A DNA stretch of 64,000 nt, taken from the NCBI GenBank assembly GCA_014240065.1, contig JAAZXR010000006.1, forward strand, positions 1-64,000. The letters run 5' to 3'. How positions within the stretch are numbered: position 1 is the first letter of the stretch; each line of letters starts with the position of its first letter. The notes under the pieces are model-generated. The model searched no databases. It was not told the DNA's origin and saw only the letters and a list, made by a program, of their open reading frames with translations. The position numbers and the translations under genes were made by a program. This document shows positions 25,768-34,389 of this stretch, in pieces. Origin of the DNA: Myxococcales bacterium. Lineage in GTDB: Bacteria; Myxococcota_A; Polyangia; Nannocystales; Nannocystaceae.

Positions 25768-27028
25768 GGTCGCCGCCGATTCGTTGGATGTTGGCGCCGA
25801 TGGACTTGAGCCGGGTCTCGATGGACGCGTAGCCACGATCGAGATGATAGACGCGCCGCAGCTCTGTGCGTCCTGAGGCGACGAGGCCGGCGAGGACGAG
25901 CGAGGCGCTCGCGCGCAGATCCGTGCACATCACGGAGGTGCCGCTCAAGGGTGTCGGGCCTCGAACGATGGCGCTGCTCCCGTTCACGATGATGTCGGCG
26001 CCGAGTCGATTGAGCTCGGGCACGTGCATGAATCGATTTTCGAAAATCGACTCTGTGATGATGCTCTGGCCCTCGGCCTGGGTGGCGAGGAGCATCATCT
26101 GCGCCTGCATGTCGGTCGGGAACCCGGGGTGAGGCCGCGTCTCGAGATCGATGGGCCGCAGTGATTCGGGGCCCTTGACGCGCAGCCCCGCGGCGGTTGG
26201 TTCGAGCAGGATCCCTGCGTCTTCAAGCTTGGACAACACGGCGTGCATGTCGTCGACGGGTGCGTCGCGGATGAGGACATCACCCTTGGTGATGGCGGCG
26301 GCGATGATCAGGGTGCCGGCCTCGATCCGGTCGGGCATGACCGCGTGGTCGATCCCAAACAGCTCATCGACGCCCTCAATCTCGATGGTGGAGGTCCCCG
26401 CGCCGGAGATCTTCGCGCCCATCTTGTTCAAGACGATGGCGAGTTCGCGGACCTCTGGTTCGCGGGCGACGTTCTCGAGCACCGTGGTGCCCCGGGCGAG
26501 CGTCGCGGCCATCATGAGATTTTGCGTCCCCCCCACCGTGACCTTGTCGAAGATGAATCGATTGCCCACCAGCCGGTTGGCCGAGAGCTCGACGTAGCCG
26601 TGATTAAGTTCCACCTTGGCGCCGAGGGCCTCGAGTCCCCGGAGGTGTTGATCGATGGGTCGCGCCCCGATGGCACACCCTCCCGGGAGGCTGATCCTGG
26701 CGCGGCCGTGGCGTGACAGCAGCGGACCCATCACGGTGACCGAGGCGCGCATGGTCTTCACGAGATCGTAGGGAGCCTCGAGATCGTGCTGCGCGACCTG
26801 ACCTGGATCGACTCGCAAGGCGCCGTCATCGAAGGCGATCTCGCAGCCGAGATGAGCCAGCAGCCGATTCATGGTTCGTACGTCGGTCAGTGGCGGGCAG
26901 CGCCGAATGGTCGAGGGATGGTGCGACAACAGGCTCGCGCACTGGATGAGGAGCGCCGCGTTTTTTGCCCCGTTCACCTGGATTTCTCCGCGCAGAGCAG
27001 CGCCGCCTTCGATGAGAATTTTGTCCAT
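25760..27028 (-). CDS. murA: UDP-N-acetylglucosamine 1-carboxyvinyltransferase
   Basis: From the ATG at 27028 the protein is 422 residues, the normal MurA length. It carries NGAKNAALL (substrate Lys), the catalytic Cys in [13 protein letters not shown], and the C-terminal [13 protein letters not shown] segment. MurA transfers enolpyruvate to UDP-GlcNAc, the first committed step of peptidoglycan synthesis, in the cytoplasm. The Cys (not Asp) predicts fosfomycin sensitivity at the target. It leads the murA-hisG-unknown operon. Confidence 0.96.
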   Translation of the reverse strand: MDKILIEGGAALRGEIQVNGAKNAALLIQCASLLSHHPSTIRRCPPLTDVRTMNRLLAHLGCEIAFDDGALRVDPGQVAQHDLEAPYDLVKTMRASVTVMGPLLSRHGRARISLPGGCAIGARPIDQHLRGLEALGAKVELNHGYVELSANRLVGNRFIFDKVTVGGTQNLMMAATLARGTTVLENVAREPEVRELAIVLNKMGAKISGAGTSTIEIEGVDELFGIDHAVMPDRIEAGTLIIAAAITKGDVLIRDAPVDDMHAVLSKLEDAGILLEPTAAGLRVKGPESLRPIDLETRPHPGFPTDMQAQMMLLATQAEGQSIITESIFENRFMHVPELNRLGADIIVNGSSAIVRGPTPLSGTSVMCTDLRASASLVLAGLVASGRTELRRVYHLDRGYASIETRLKSIGANIQRIGGDHG

Positions 27029-27227
27029 AGTTCGGTGAGTCCACGTCCCTCGACGGGAGGCATGTTCTACCCAAGGCGCGCCGCCCGTTGCCATCCTCGT
27101 GCGGCGAACCCGCCAGATCTCCACAACAAATCACCCTAACGCGTGTTTCGCGCCCGTTTCAGGTATGACCATGTAGGATAATGTGATGAAATTTGGTGAA
27201 AAGTAGGAATCAGGCGACAGTGTGGTC

Positions 27228-27791
27228 ATGAAGTCCTCGCGACGACTCCTCATCCTCGGTCTCTCTTTTTCGGCCTTCACGCTCTCCGATGCCCGTGCCG
27301 CTGACCACGTCGCGGGTGTTGATTCATCCTCGTCCTCCCTCGGAATTTCCATGTTCGAGGAGGAGCCTGAGGCGGCTTGGCCGCTTGAAGTGGAGTGGGA
27401 GATCGTGGACCTCGCTCGGCCGGGGCTCGCTCCCCGACGTGGACGTGTCGTGGCGGAGGGTGGCCAGGTCACCCGGCTCACGGAGTCGATCCGCCATGGA
27501 CGCGGCCAAGACACCTTCGCCCTCGAAGTGTCGGCGCGAAATCACGCACGCCAAGAGACGGAGCTTGAGTACCGTCTTCGCGTCTCGCGAGCTGACTGGG
27601 AGACGCTCTCGCTCGATGGCTACTTCAAGCATCGCCTCGGTGTAGGCCCATCGCCGACCCTCGGTGACAGCACGCTCCGTGCCTCGCGGGCAGACATCGT
27701 GGCGGGTAGTGACCTGGTCGCCGAGCAAGAGGTTGAGATCGACGGCGTCCCCTACCTCATTCGCATTCGGGCGCGGAGCCTCGCGGCTTGA
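27228..27791 (+). CDS. Small exported protein of unknown function
   Basis: The 187-residue protein starts with a clear signal peptide (SSRRLLILGLSFSAFTLSDARA, cleavage near ARA-AD). The mature part is rich in charged residues and beta-prone stretches, with no Cys, so it is unlike the Cys-rich lipoproteins nearby. I prefer the ATG at 27228 over a GTG two codons earlier. GACAGT lies six nt before the ATG, one mismatch from the TAnnnT pattern seen elsewhere. It is divergent from murA across ~200 bp. No family recognised. Confidence 0.65.
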   Translation: MKSSRRLLILGLSFSAFTLSDARAADHVAGVDSSSSSLGISMFEEEPEAAWPLEVEWEIVDLARPGLAPRRGRVVAEGGQVTRLTESIRHGRGQDTFALEVSARNHARQETELEYRLRVSRADWETLSLDGYFKHRLGVGPSPTLGDSTLRASRADIVAGSDLVAEQEVEIDGVPYLIRIRARSLAA

Positions 27792-27957
27792 GCGTTCACG
27801 GCTCCTACGCCGTCACACCAACGTCGCGCTCGAGCGCTCGATTCGGCCCAAGAACGTCGTTTTTCGGGCTGTGCTTCCCGGACGGTAGGAACTCGTGGGC
27901 AACCTCAGCGCGGATCTACCCACAAATAATTGAATTTTCGTGTCAATGGGTTAGGGC

Positions 27958-27984
27958 AAAGGGAGGCCCGGGTCGGGCCCGAAC
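27958..27984 (+). promoter_or_regulatory. Shine-Dalgarno sequence separated from the start codon by a hairpin
   Basis: AAAGGGAGG at 27958-27966 is too far (about 20 nt) from the ATG at 27985 for ordinary initiation. Between them lies a perfect hairpin GGCCCG-GGT-CGGGCC at 27965-27979. If it folds, the Shine-Dalgarno core is brought to about 5-6 nt from the ATG. Its first two G residues overlap the Shine-Dalgarno sequence, so pairing and ribosome binding may compete. Confidence 0.45.
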
Positions 27985-28863
27985 ATGATGCTCAACTCTC
28001 GAATACTTCTTCAGCACCTTTCTCGTGTCGCGCTCGCGGCGGTGCCGCTGCTTTGCAGCACGGGTTGTCTCGTGACGACCTCTCAATTCGATCAACTCCA
28101 GCGCGAGGTGGACACGTTGAGCGAGCGCGTGGAGGCGCGGGACAAGGAGCTCCAGGCGTCGTTGGCTCGCGCCGAAACGCAGTCGGAGGAGCTCGACAGG
28201 GTGCTTCGATCGCGCGCCGCGTCACTCGGCGTCAACGTGGATGACCTCGGCCTCGACGTCGCGCAGCTGCGTGGAGAAACCGAGGACGCGCGCAACGACA
28301 TCGCCGCGTTGCTCTCGGAGACCCGCGAGCTCCGCGCTGGTTTCGACCAACGGGTCGCGGAGCTTGAGCATCGCTTGAACCGTGAGACCGAGATCCCCGA
28401 GGGGCAGATCGCCTTGAAAAAGGAGGCCGATCGCTTGTTCAAAGGAGAAGACTGGGCGCAAGCTCGCAGGCTCTACCGCATCTACTTGTCCCGGTACCCG
28501 GGCGGGAAGAAAGAGGCAGAGATCCGATTCAGCATCGGGCACACGCTCTATAACGAGAACAAGCATCGCTCCGCGCTGAGCGAGTTTTATTGGATCGTCC
28601 AGAATGCCCGGACCGATCCGGCGATCTACAACGCGCTCTATTACTCCGGGCTCGCGTTCTCGAAGATTGGACAGTGCGACAAGGCGACCGCGTACTTCGA
28701 CGCCCTCGTTGGTGATGAGAAGGCGCCCAAGAAGTATCAGAGCTCGGCCGCTGCCCAAATCGAGATCTTCAAGGCCGACACCGGGAAGATCTGTACGGGG
28801 CGTAAGGCAGATGGTGGACGCTCAGACGAAGTGACCAAATCGCCCGGAGACACCGCCGGGTGA
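27985..28863 (+). CDS. CpoB/YbgF-like TPR lipoprotein
   Basis: The 292-residue protein has a lipoprotein signal with lipobox STGC (Cys28), a coiled coil (~35-135; VDTLSERVEARDKELQASL and following) and a C-terminal TPR region (ALKKEADRLFKGEDWAQARR, RFSIGHTLYNENKHRSAL, YYSGLAFSKIGQCDKATAYF). This order matches CpoB (YbgF), which binds TolA and links peptidoglycan synthesis to outer-membrane constriction. It is not in the tol cluster (36.5-40 kb), so the assignment rests on domain order. CpoB is normally soluble, and a lipid anchor is a difference. Confidence 0.7.
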   Translation: MMLNSRILLQHLSRVALAAVPLLCSTGCLVTTSQFDQLQREVDTLSERVEARDKELQASLARAETQSEELDRVLRSRAASLGVNVDDLGLDVAQLRGETEDARNDIAALLSETRELRAGFDQRVAELEHRLNRETEIPEGQIALKKEADRLFKGEDWAQARRLYRIYLSRYPGGKKEAEIRFSIGHTLYNENKHRSALSEFYWIVQNARTDPAIYNALYYSGLAFSKIGQCDKATAYFDALVGDEKAPKKYQSSAAAQIEIFKADTGKICTGRKADGGRSDEVTKSPGDTAG

Positions 28864-28902
28864 CCGGCGCGGCACGGGGCGCTCGCACGCTGGCAGCGGC
28901 GC

Positions 28903-30207
28903 CTAGCTGCGCAGGTAGCTCTTGAGCGAATCGATGCGAAGGACGCCGCAAACGCACGCGTCACGCTCTGGCGACGCCGCGGCGAGCTGGTCGGAACAAT
29001 CGACGCACACATCAAACGTGGCTGTGGCGGGTTCGAGGCTCTTGAGCCACGCCAGGGCGATCTCCCGCGCCTCTTCTTCTGTGCGCGCCATCACCGTGAG
29101 GTCGGTGGTGTAGCCGCAGGCGTCGGCGGGCCAGTGGGGCGGGTGGTCGTCTCCGCCGCGGGCTTGGGCCTTGATTCGGAAGCGGAGCCCCTCGTCGGAG
29201 GTCCCGTAATCGGCGCGGTTAAGCGCGTCGAGGATGTGGGGGGTGATCCAATCGCGCTGACCAGCGACGCGCGCCACCTCCCGCGCTTGGTCCATGTGGT
29301 CATATTGCCAGAGACACTCGAAGATCTCTTCGACGACCAAGCTCGCGTAGGCGACGCCGATATTCTCGGCCTCATTCAATTCGATGAGGCAGTCCAGGCC
29401 CTGGTGGAGGAGGGAGACCCCGCCGGACTTTCCTTGATGGACGGTCCAGGTCCCGAGGACGGCGAGGGTCAGCGGGTTGTCTGGCTCCGCTCGCAGCGAT
29501 CGGTGCATGGCTTCGATGGCGGCCGGGAGATCCTCGTTGCGGTAGAGGGTGATCGCGCGGTTGTACCAGGCGCCGGGGTGCTCGGGGTCGAGTGACAAGG
29601 CCGCGTCAAATTGCTCCATCGCGGCGTCGAGTTGATCGAGATCGGACAGGCAGATGCCGTGCTCGACCAACGCGTCCACGTGGAGAGGGTCCTCTTCAAG
29701 GAACTCGCCGTAGAGCACCTCCGCTTCGTCGATTCTTCCAGCGCGTCTCAGCAGCGCGCCGAGGGCCATGTAGGGCTCGGACATGACGAAGCCGTCTTGC
29801 TGGGCCGCGATCGACTGTCGATAGCAAGCCTCCGCTTCACCCTCTTCGTCGAGTCGCTCAAGGATCGCGCCGAGGTTGTAGCGCTGCAAAATTCCCTGGG
29901 GCTCGATGTCGACGGCGACGGCGAAAGCCTCCCGGGCATCTTCCAATTCTCCGTGGATGTCGTAGACGTTCCCCAGCGCGATCAAGATGTCGGGCTCCCG
30001 CGGGAATTCCTGGGCGGCGCGACAGGCCAATGTCAACGCGGCGTCAAAATCGCCGGTCTCGCACAGCGCCCGAGTCCACATACAGTAGGTGGGAATTCGG
30101 TCGCACGCCGGCATCTCGGGCTCCCAGCAATTACGCAGGAGGCGGAGAGCGGAGTCGGACGCGCCTTGATCGAGGAGCGACGCGATGGCGTCGAGCTTGG
30201 TCAGCAT
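28903..30207 (-). CDS. Cytoplasmic TPR-repeat protein
   Basis: The 434-residue protein consists mostly of TPR units (residues ~15-260), for example DILIALGNVYDIHGELEDAREAFAVA-type helices, DALVEHGICLSDLDQLDAAM and AWYNRAITLYRNEDLPAAIE. A C-terminal domain (~330-434) contains CVDCSDQ and CVCGVLRI Cys pairs that could bind a metal. No signal peptide is visible. It is convergent with the CpoB-like gene. TPR proteins mediate protein contacts; no partner can be named. Confidence 0.75.
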   Translation of the reverse strand: MLTKLDAIASLLDQGASDSALRLLRNCWEPEMPACDRIPTYCMWTRALCETGDFDAALTLACRAAQEFPREPDILIALGNVYDIHGELEDAREAFAVAVDIEPQGILQRYNLGAILERLDEEGEAEACYRQSIAAQQDGFVMSEPYMALGALLRRAGRIDEAEVLYGEFLEEDPLHVDALVEHGICLSDLDQLDAAMEQFDAALSLDPEHPGAWYNRAITLYRNEDLPAAIEAMHRSLRAEPDNPLTLAVLGTWTVHQGKSGGVSLLHQGLDCLIELNEAENIGVAYASLVVEEIFECLWQYDHMDQAREVARVAGQRDWITPHILDALNRADYGTSDEGLRFRIKAQARGGDDHPPHWPADACGYTTDLTVMARTEEEAREIALAWLKSLEPATATFDVCVDCSDQLAAASPERDACVCGVLRIDSLKSYLRS

Positions 30208-30406
30208 GGGTGACGAGTGAGGGAGACGAGGTGATGCGCGACTCCCTCTCTATTTTTTGCACCTTTGGACCCTTGTTTCAACGCCCAACCCTCGCGGACC
30301 TGGAATCCGTGCGTTGAGTTTTGAATTTCCGCGGAGTCGCCGCTGAGCACGTGCGCAGAGGTGCACACCGGCGCACGCCCGAGGGCGCATGATGCGGCGT
30401 TCCAAA

Positions 30407-31582
30407 TCAAGGCCGGAGGCCGACTCTATTTTCCACGAGTCTCACAAAGAGGCGCATCGCCATGGGTAGTAGCTGGTCATCAAAGTCGAAGTCCGGATGG
30501 TGGCAGCCCGGGCTATCGGCGTTCTCTCCGGCTCCAAGGAAAAAATAGGCTCCAGGAACGCGCTCGGTGAAGCGGCCAAAATCCTCCGCTGCGGCGAGGG
30601 GCAGACCCTCCTCGGTCACGTTTTTTGGACCCAGAATCGAACATGCGACCTCTCGCACGGCCTCCGCGCAATCCGCGTGATTTATCAGGACGGGGTAGAG
30701 CGCCTCGATCTCGGGCTCGATCCGGACGTCGTAGCCACCGGCGATCCCGCCGCAGATGGCCCGAATACGGTCGACAATCTGCTCGGCGACGTCTGAATCG
30801 AAGGTGCGCAGCGTGCCGGTCAGGCGAGCGTGGGCGGGGATCACGTTGTTGGCTTCGCCTCCTTGGAAGGTGCAGATGCTCAAGACCGCTGCGTCCGTGG
30901 CGCTGATATTGCGCGATACCACGCTCTGCAGGGCCGTGATCAAGGCGGCGCCGGCAACCACAGGATCGCGCGTGACCTGTGGCTGACTCGCGTGCCCGCC
31001 GACCCCATGGATTTCGAACACGAGATCGTGCACCGACGCCATGATCGGTCCCGCGCACACGTGCGCGACACCTCGAGAAAATCCCGGCCAATTGTGAAAC
31101 GCGTAGATCTCATCGACGCCGTCGAGCGCCGCCTCCTCCACCATCACGCGTGCGCCCCCTCCGTCGACACCCTCCTCCGCGGGCTGAAAGATCAGCCGTA
31201 CGTTTCCGTCGATCTCCTCTCGCATCTCGGCGAGGATCGACGCGGTCCCGAGCAGCGCGGCTGTGTGCCCGTCGTGTCCGCACTTGTGCGCTCGCCCCTC
31301 GAGTACAGAGCGGTAGGGGAGGTCGGTGGTCTCCTGCATCGGGAGGCAGTCCATGTCTGCCCTCAAGGCGACGCAGCGCCCGCCTCGGCCAGGGTTGAGG
31401 TCCGCGATCACGCCGGTCTTCGCGCACGGCTGAGGATCATATCCGAGGGTGCGAAGGTAGTCGGTGACGCGACGCTGCGTCTCATACTCCTCGAAGCCAA
31501 GCTCGGGGCGCTGGTGCAGCTCATGGCGAAGTGTCGTGAGCGCCGGGAGCAGCGCCGAGATCTGGGTCTCGATGGGTGGCAT
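30407..31582 (-). CDS. M20 family amidohydrolase (hippurate/N-acyl-amino-acid hydrolase type)
   Basis: From the ATG at 31582 the protein has 391 residues and the M20D motifs in order: LRHELHQRPELGFEE, ADMDCLPM, KCGHDGHTAALLG, FQPAEEG and a final CHHPDFDFDD. These supply the metal ligands and general base Glu for hydrolysing N-acylated amino acids or peptides. The frame stays open upstream, but that part is low-complexity Arg/Ser. TACGCT ends exactly six nt before the ATG. It lies downstream of pyrF on the same strand. Confidence 0.9.
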   Translation of the reverse strand: MPPIETQISALLPALTTLRHELHQRPELGFEEYETQRRVTDYLRTLGYDPQPCAKTGVIADLNPGRGGRCVALRADMDCLPMQETTDLPYRSVLEGRAHKCGHDGHTAALLGTASILAEMREEIDGNVRLIFQPAEEGVDGGGARVMVEEAALDGVDEIYAFHNWPGFSRGVAHVCAGPIMASVHDLVFEIHGVGGHASQPQVTRDPVVAGAALITALQSVVSRNISATDAAVLSICTFQGGEANNVIPAHARLTGTLRTFDSDVAEQIVDRIRAICGGIAGGYDVRIEPEIEALYPVLINHADCAEAVREVACSILGPKNVTEEGLPLAAAEDFGRFTERVPGAYFFLGAGENADSPGCHHPDFDFDDQLLPMAMRLFVRLVENRVGLRP

Positions 31583-31588
31583 GGGGTG

Positions 31589-31594
31589 AGCGTA
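31589..31594 (-). promoter_or_regulatory. Putative -10 (TACGCT) for leaderless M20 amidohydrolase mRNA
   Basis: On the minus strand TACGCT is followed by six nt (CACCCC) and the ATG at 31582. No Shine-Dalgarno sequence is present. It also supports the chosen start against the longer open frame. Confidence 0.45.
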
Positions 31595-31680
31595 CCAGGA
31601 GCGCTCGACCGGGCGTGAGGCCCGTCGTCGGCGGACGTTCCTTGAGATGAGCGGCGATCCCGATGGACGCTCTCTCGTCG

Positions 31681-32406
31681 CTAACGGAGGGCGTGTTCTT
31701 CTTGGGCCCGCGCGATCTCTCGCACGATGGCGTCGGCGGCCTCGCTTCGATTTGCCGCTCGCATAATCGGCCGACCAATGACGAGATGACTCGATCCCGC
31801 GGCGATGGCCTCCGAGGGCGTCATCACGCGTCTTTGATCCCCCGTGGCGCTGCCAGCGGGGCGGATCCCAGGGGTGATCAGCATGAGGCCTGGAGCCACC
31901 GACGCGACCTTCGACACCTCGTGCGCGCTGGACACGACCCCCTTGCAGCCGGCCTCGCGGGCACAGATCGCGCGCATAGCGACGAGCTCTTCGGTCGAGC
32001 GTGAGTGACCCGCTTCTTTGCATGCCTTGGCATCTTGACTGGTGAGCACCGTGACGGCCAGCACGCCGAGCTCATCTTCGGCGGCGTCCACACAGGCGCG
32101 CAGGTGGTCCACGCCTGAGCCCGCGTGTACGGTGATCAAGTTCGCGCCCGAGGAGCGCGCCGATCGAATGGCGCCGGCCATGGTGTTGGGGATGTCGTGA
32201 AGTTTGAGATCGAGGAAGATGCCGAGGGTGGGGTGGCGTTCACGAATCTCGCGGACGACGTTGGGACCCTCCGCGACGAAGAGCTCAAGTCCGATCTTGA
32301 GCATCCCGACGTGCCCCGCCAGCGACTCCGCGGCGTCCAGCGCTTGCTGATGGCTGGGGACGTCGAGGGCGACGATGAGGCGTTCACGCGCGGCTTCAAG
32401 ATCCAT
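31681..32406 (-). CDS. pyrF: Orotidine 5'-phosphate decarboxylase
   Basis: The 241-residue protein has IVALDVPS, the catalytic DLKLHDIPNT (Asp-Lys-Asp array), and the phosphate-binding TPGIRPAG and HLVIGRPI segments. It makes UMP in the last step of de novo pyrimidine synthesis. It is transcribed toward the M20 gene with a ~98-nt gap. The start is 26 nt from the divergent upstream open region of the serine hydrolase. Confidence 0.95.
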   Translation of the reverse strand: MDLEAARERLIVALDVPSHQQALDAAESLAGHVGMLKIGLELFVAEGPNVVREIRERHPTLGIFLDLKLHDIPNTMAGAIRSARSSGANLITVHAGSGVDHLRACVDAAEDELGVLAVTVLTSQDAKACKEAGHSRSTEELVAMRAICAREAGCKGVVSSAHEVSKVASVAPGLMLITPGIRPAGSATGDQRRVMTPSEAIAAGSSHLVIGRPIMRAANRSEAADAIVREIARAQEEHALR

Positions 32407-32456
32407 CGCGGTCAGGTCTAGCGCGCGGACTGTTGAGAGTGCAAGCTAGTCGGGTG

Positions 32457-33602
32457 ATGGGAGATCAGGACCCTTATAAGGGGATATTTGCCCTTCTTGA
32501 GGACGCGGTCGCGGGGGGGGTGACGCCGGGATGTGTGGCGCTGGTCTGGCGGGCGGGTTCTCTCGAGTATCATGAGGCCCACGGGGTCCTCGCCACTGAT
32601 GAGCGGTCCAGCGTTCGCGACGTCCCGGTGCGAAGAGACACCCGCTACGATCTTGCGTCGCTCACAAAGGTCCTCGCCACGACGACGCTCGCCGCCCTGT
32701 TCGTCAGCGATGGGCGGGTACGACTCGACGACGAGGTGCCAGCGCCGTTCTCGAGCGGCTATCCCGGCGTCACATTGCGCGATCTCTTGGCCCATGAGGG
32801 CGGCTTTCCGGCACATCGAGAGTTCTTCGTTCGCGATGATCTTCGCTCGCGCGACGCGGTGCTGCGCGCGGTCGCCCAAGAACCTCGCGACGCCTCGCCC
32901 CGGGTGCAGGCGCTCTACAGTGACCTCGGGTTCATGACCTTGGGCGCGTGGCTTGAGTATCTCGGGGGTGACCGCCTCGACCGACTCTTCATGCGGTCAC
33001 TCGCGCCGCTGATTCGCGGTGAGACAGACGCGGTCCCGGACCTCGCGTTTCGACCGACATCCGGCGGCACGCTCTCGTGGCAGGACGAGCGCAGGGTCGC
33101 CCCCACGGAGGTCTACGAGCCGACGCGAACGGGGGCCCTGACCCACGAGGCCCTGCGTCACGCCTCGCAAGACGTTGGCCACGGCTTTGTGCACGACGAC
33201 AACGCCTTCGTGATGGGTGGGGTCGCCGGACACGCGGGGTTGTTCGGATCGGCGGAGGCGGTGCTCGAGGTGGCGCGAGGCTGGCTTGAGCTTCGAATCC
33301 CTGGGCTTGATCGAGGCGTGCGTGACACCTTTTGGGGGTGGTCCTCGGCGCTCGGTTCTCCTCGAAGACTCGGTTGGGACGGCGTCTCTCCGGATGGCAC
33401 CGGATCGACGGGTGCGGCGATCCACCCGTCGAGCGTTGGGCATCTTGGATTTACGGGGTGCTCGCTATGGATCGATCCTCGCGCGCCGGCGATCTATGTG
33501 CTGTTGAGCAACCGAGTGCATCCTAGGCGAGGCGACGCCGAGGGAATTCGAGGGCTGCGCCGGGCGTTTCACGCCGCCGCCGCGCTGAGCCAAGCGCGGT
33601 AG
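32457..33602 (+). CDS. Beta-lactamase-family serine hydrolase (class C/esterase type)
   Basis: The 381-residue protein has the SxxK nucleophile motif (DLASLTKVLATT) near residue 65, a YSDLGFM Tyr motif, and HLGFTGCSLW in the HTGFTG position. These match penicillin-binding-protein-like class C hydrolases, which include esterases and D-amino-acid peptidases. No signal peptide is visible at the ATG at 32457, so an intracellular esterase is possible. A TTG start at 32433 adds eight residues. It is convergent with the next gene, with only 16 nt between stops. Confidence 0.82.
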   Translation: MGDQDPYKGIFALLEDAVAGGVTPGCVALVWRAGSLEYHEAHGVLATDERSSVRDVPVRRDTRYDLASLTKVLATTTLAALFVSDGRVRLDDEVPAPFSSGYPGVTLRDLLAHEGGFPAHREFFVRDDLRSRDAVLRAVAQEPRDASPRVQALYSDLGFMTLGAWLEYLGGDRLDRLFMRSLAPLIRGETDAVPDLAFRPTSGGTLSWQDERRVAPTEVYEPTRTGALTHEALRHASQDVGHGFVHDDNAFVMGGVAGHAGLFGSAEAVLEVARGWLELRIPGLDRGVRDTFWGWSSALGSPRRLGWDGVSPDGTGSTGAAIHPSSVGHLGFTGCSLWIDPRAPAIYVLLSNRVHPRRGDAEGIRGLRRAFHAAAALSQAR

Positions 33603-33618
33603 CGTGAGGACGCCATGC

Positions 33619-34386
33619 CTAGCGCAGCACGTTGACCCCGCGGTAGACCGTCCAGAAAGCCTGCGCGGGGTTGCGGCTGAGCAGCTCGTGGGGCTTCATC
33701 TTCGAGGACTCCGCGAGCGACCGGAGCGCGGCGGTGATCCCGGGGAGTCGCAACGCTTCGATTTGGGTCGCCACCTCCACCGGTCGGAATACCTCGCCTG
33801 ATGGCATGAACCAGGCCATGATGGCGTCTCCGACAATCAGGGTATCAAAGGCCTTCTTGTCCACGAAGCGCAGCGACTCCTGGGTCAAGATGTCGCGGCC
33901 ATCAAACTGTCGGTTCCCCTCATGCCGGTGGGTGATCTCCACGACCCGAAACGTCGCTGCCGAGAGCGCGTCGAGGACGCGCTGTTGGTTGGCGTCTGGT
34001 TTGAAGCCGTAGCCTCGAAACATGTCGAGGACTCGGATGCGGTTTTGATCGCGGTAACCGAGTACGAAGAACGCGAAGAACGCGGACCGCAGCTCGGGGA
34101 GCTGCACCTCTTCGCGAGAGGCCATGCCAAAAAAACCTTGGGCCACACTGGTGATGAGCTGCTCGAACCGTTGCTCCGAGAAAGCCCGCACCTGCGCCAT
34201 CACCTGCTGATACGCGCGCGGATCGATTTTCGGCGCGTGGCGCTTGGAGACGCGGAGACCGCCGCTTGTGGCATCGCCCGCGTCATCGTTCGCGTCATCG
34301 TTCGTGTGGTCCGGAGCCTCCGAGGCGGGGGAGGCCGCTGAATGCCCGCGGCGTTTTCGACGACTTGATTCAGATGCAGACGCCAT
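33619..34386 (-). CDS. Hypothetical protein with low-complexity N-terminus
   Basis: The first ~55 residues are charged and disordered, with an Asn/Asp/Ala repeat (NDDANDDAGDA) encoded by a near-duplicate stretch of DNA. The remaining ~200 residues look globular and soluble. No motif or family is recognised. It starts 3 nt after the stop of the lipoprotein gene at 34390-35739, so it is probably the last gene of a three-gene operon. Confidence 0.65.
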   Translation of the reverse strand: MASASESSRRKRRGHSAASPASEAPDHTNDDANDDAGDATSGGLRVSKRHAPKIDPRAYQQVMAQVRAFSEQRFEQLITSVAQGFFGMASREEVQLPELRSAFFAFFVLGYRDQNRIRVLDMFRGYGFKPDANQQRVLDALSAATFRVVEITHRHEGNRQFDGRDILTQESLRFVDKKAFDTLIVGDAIMAWFMPSGEVFRPVEVATQIEALRLPGITAALRSLAESSKMKPHELLSRNPAQAFWTVYRGVNVLR

Positions 34387-34389
34387 CGA

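Noticed and set aside
31583-32023. 147-codon extension of the M20 gene overlapping pyrF
   Set aside because: Low-complexity Arg-rich sequence antiparallel in frame to nothing conserved; it would overlap pyrF on the same strand, and the M20 family starts near MPPIETQ.
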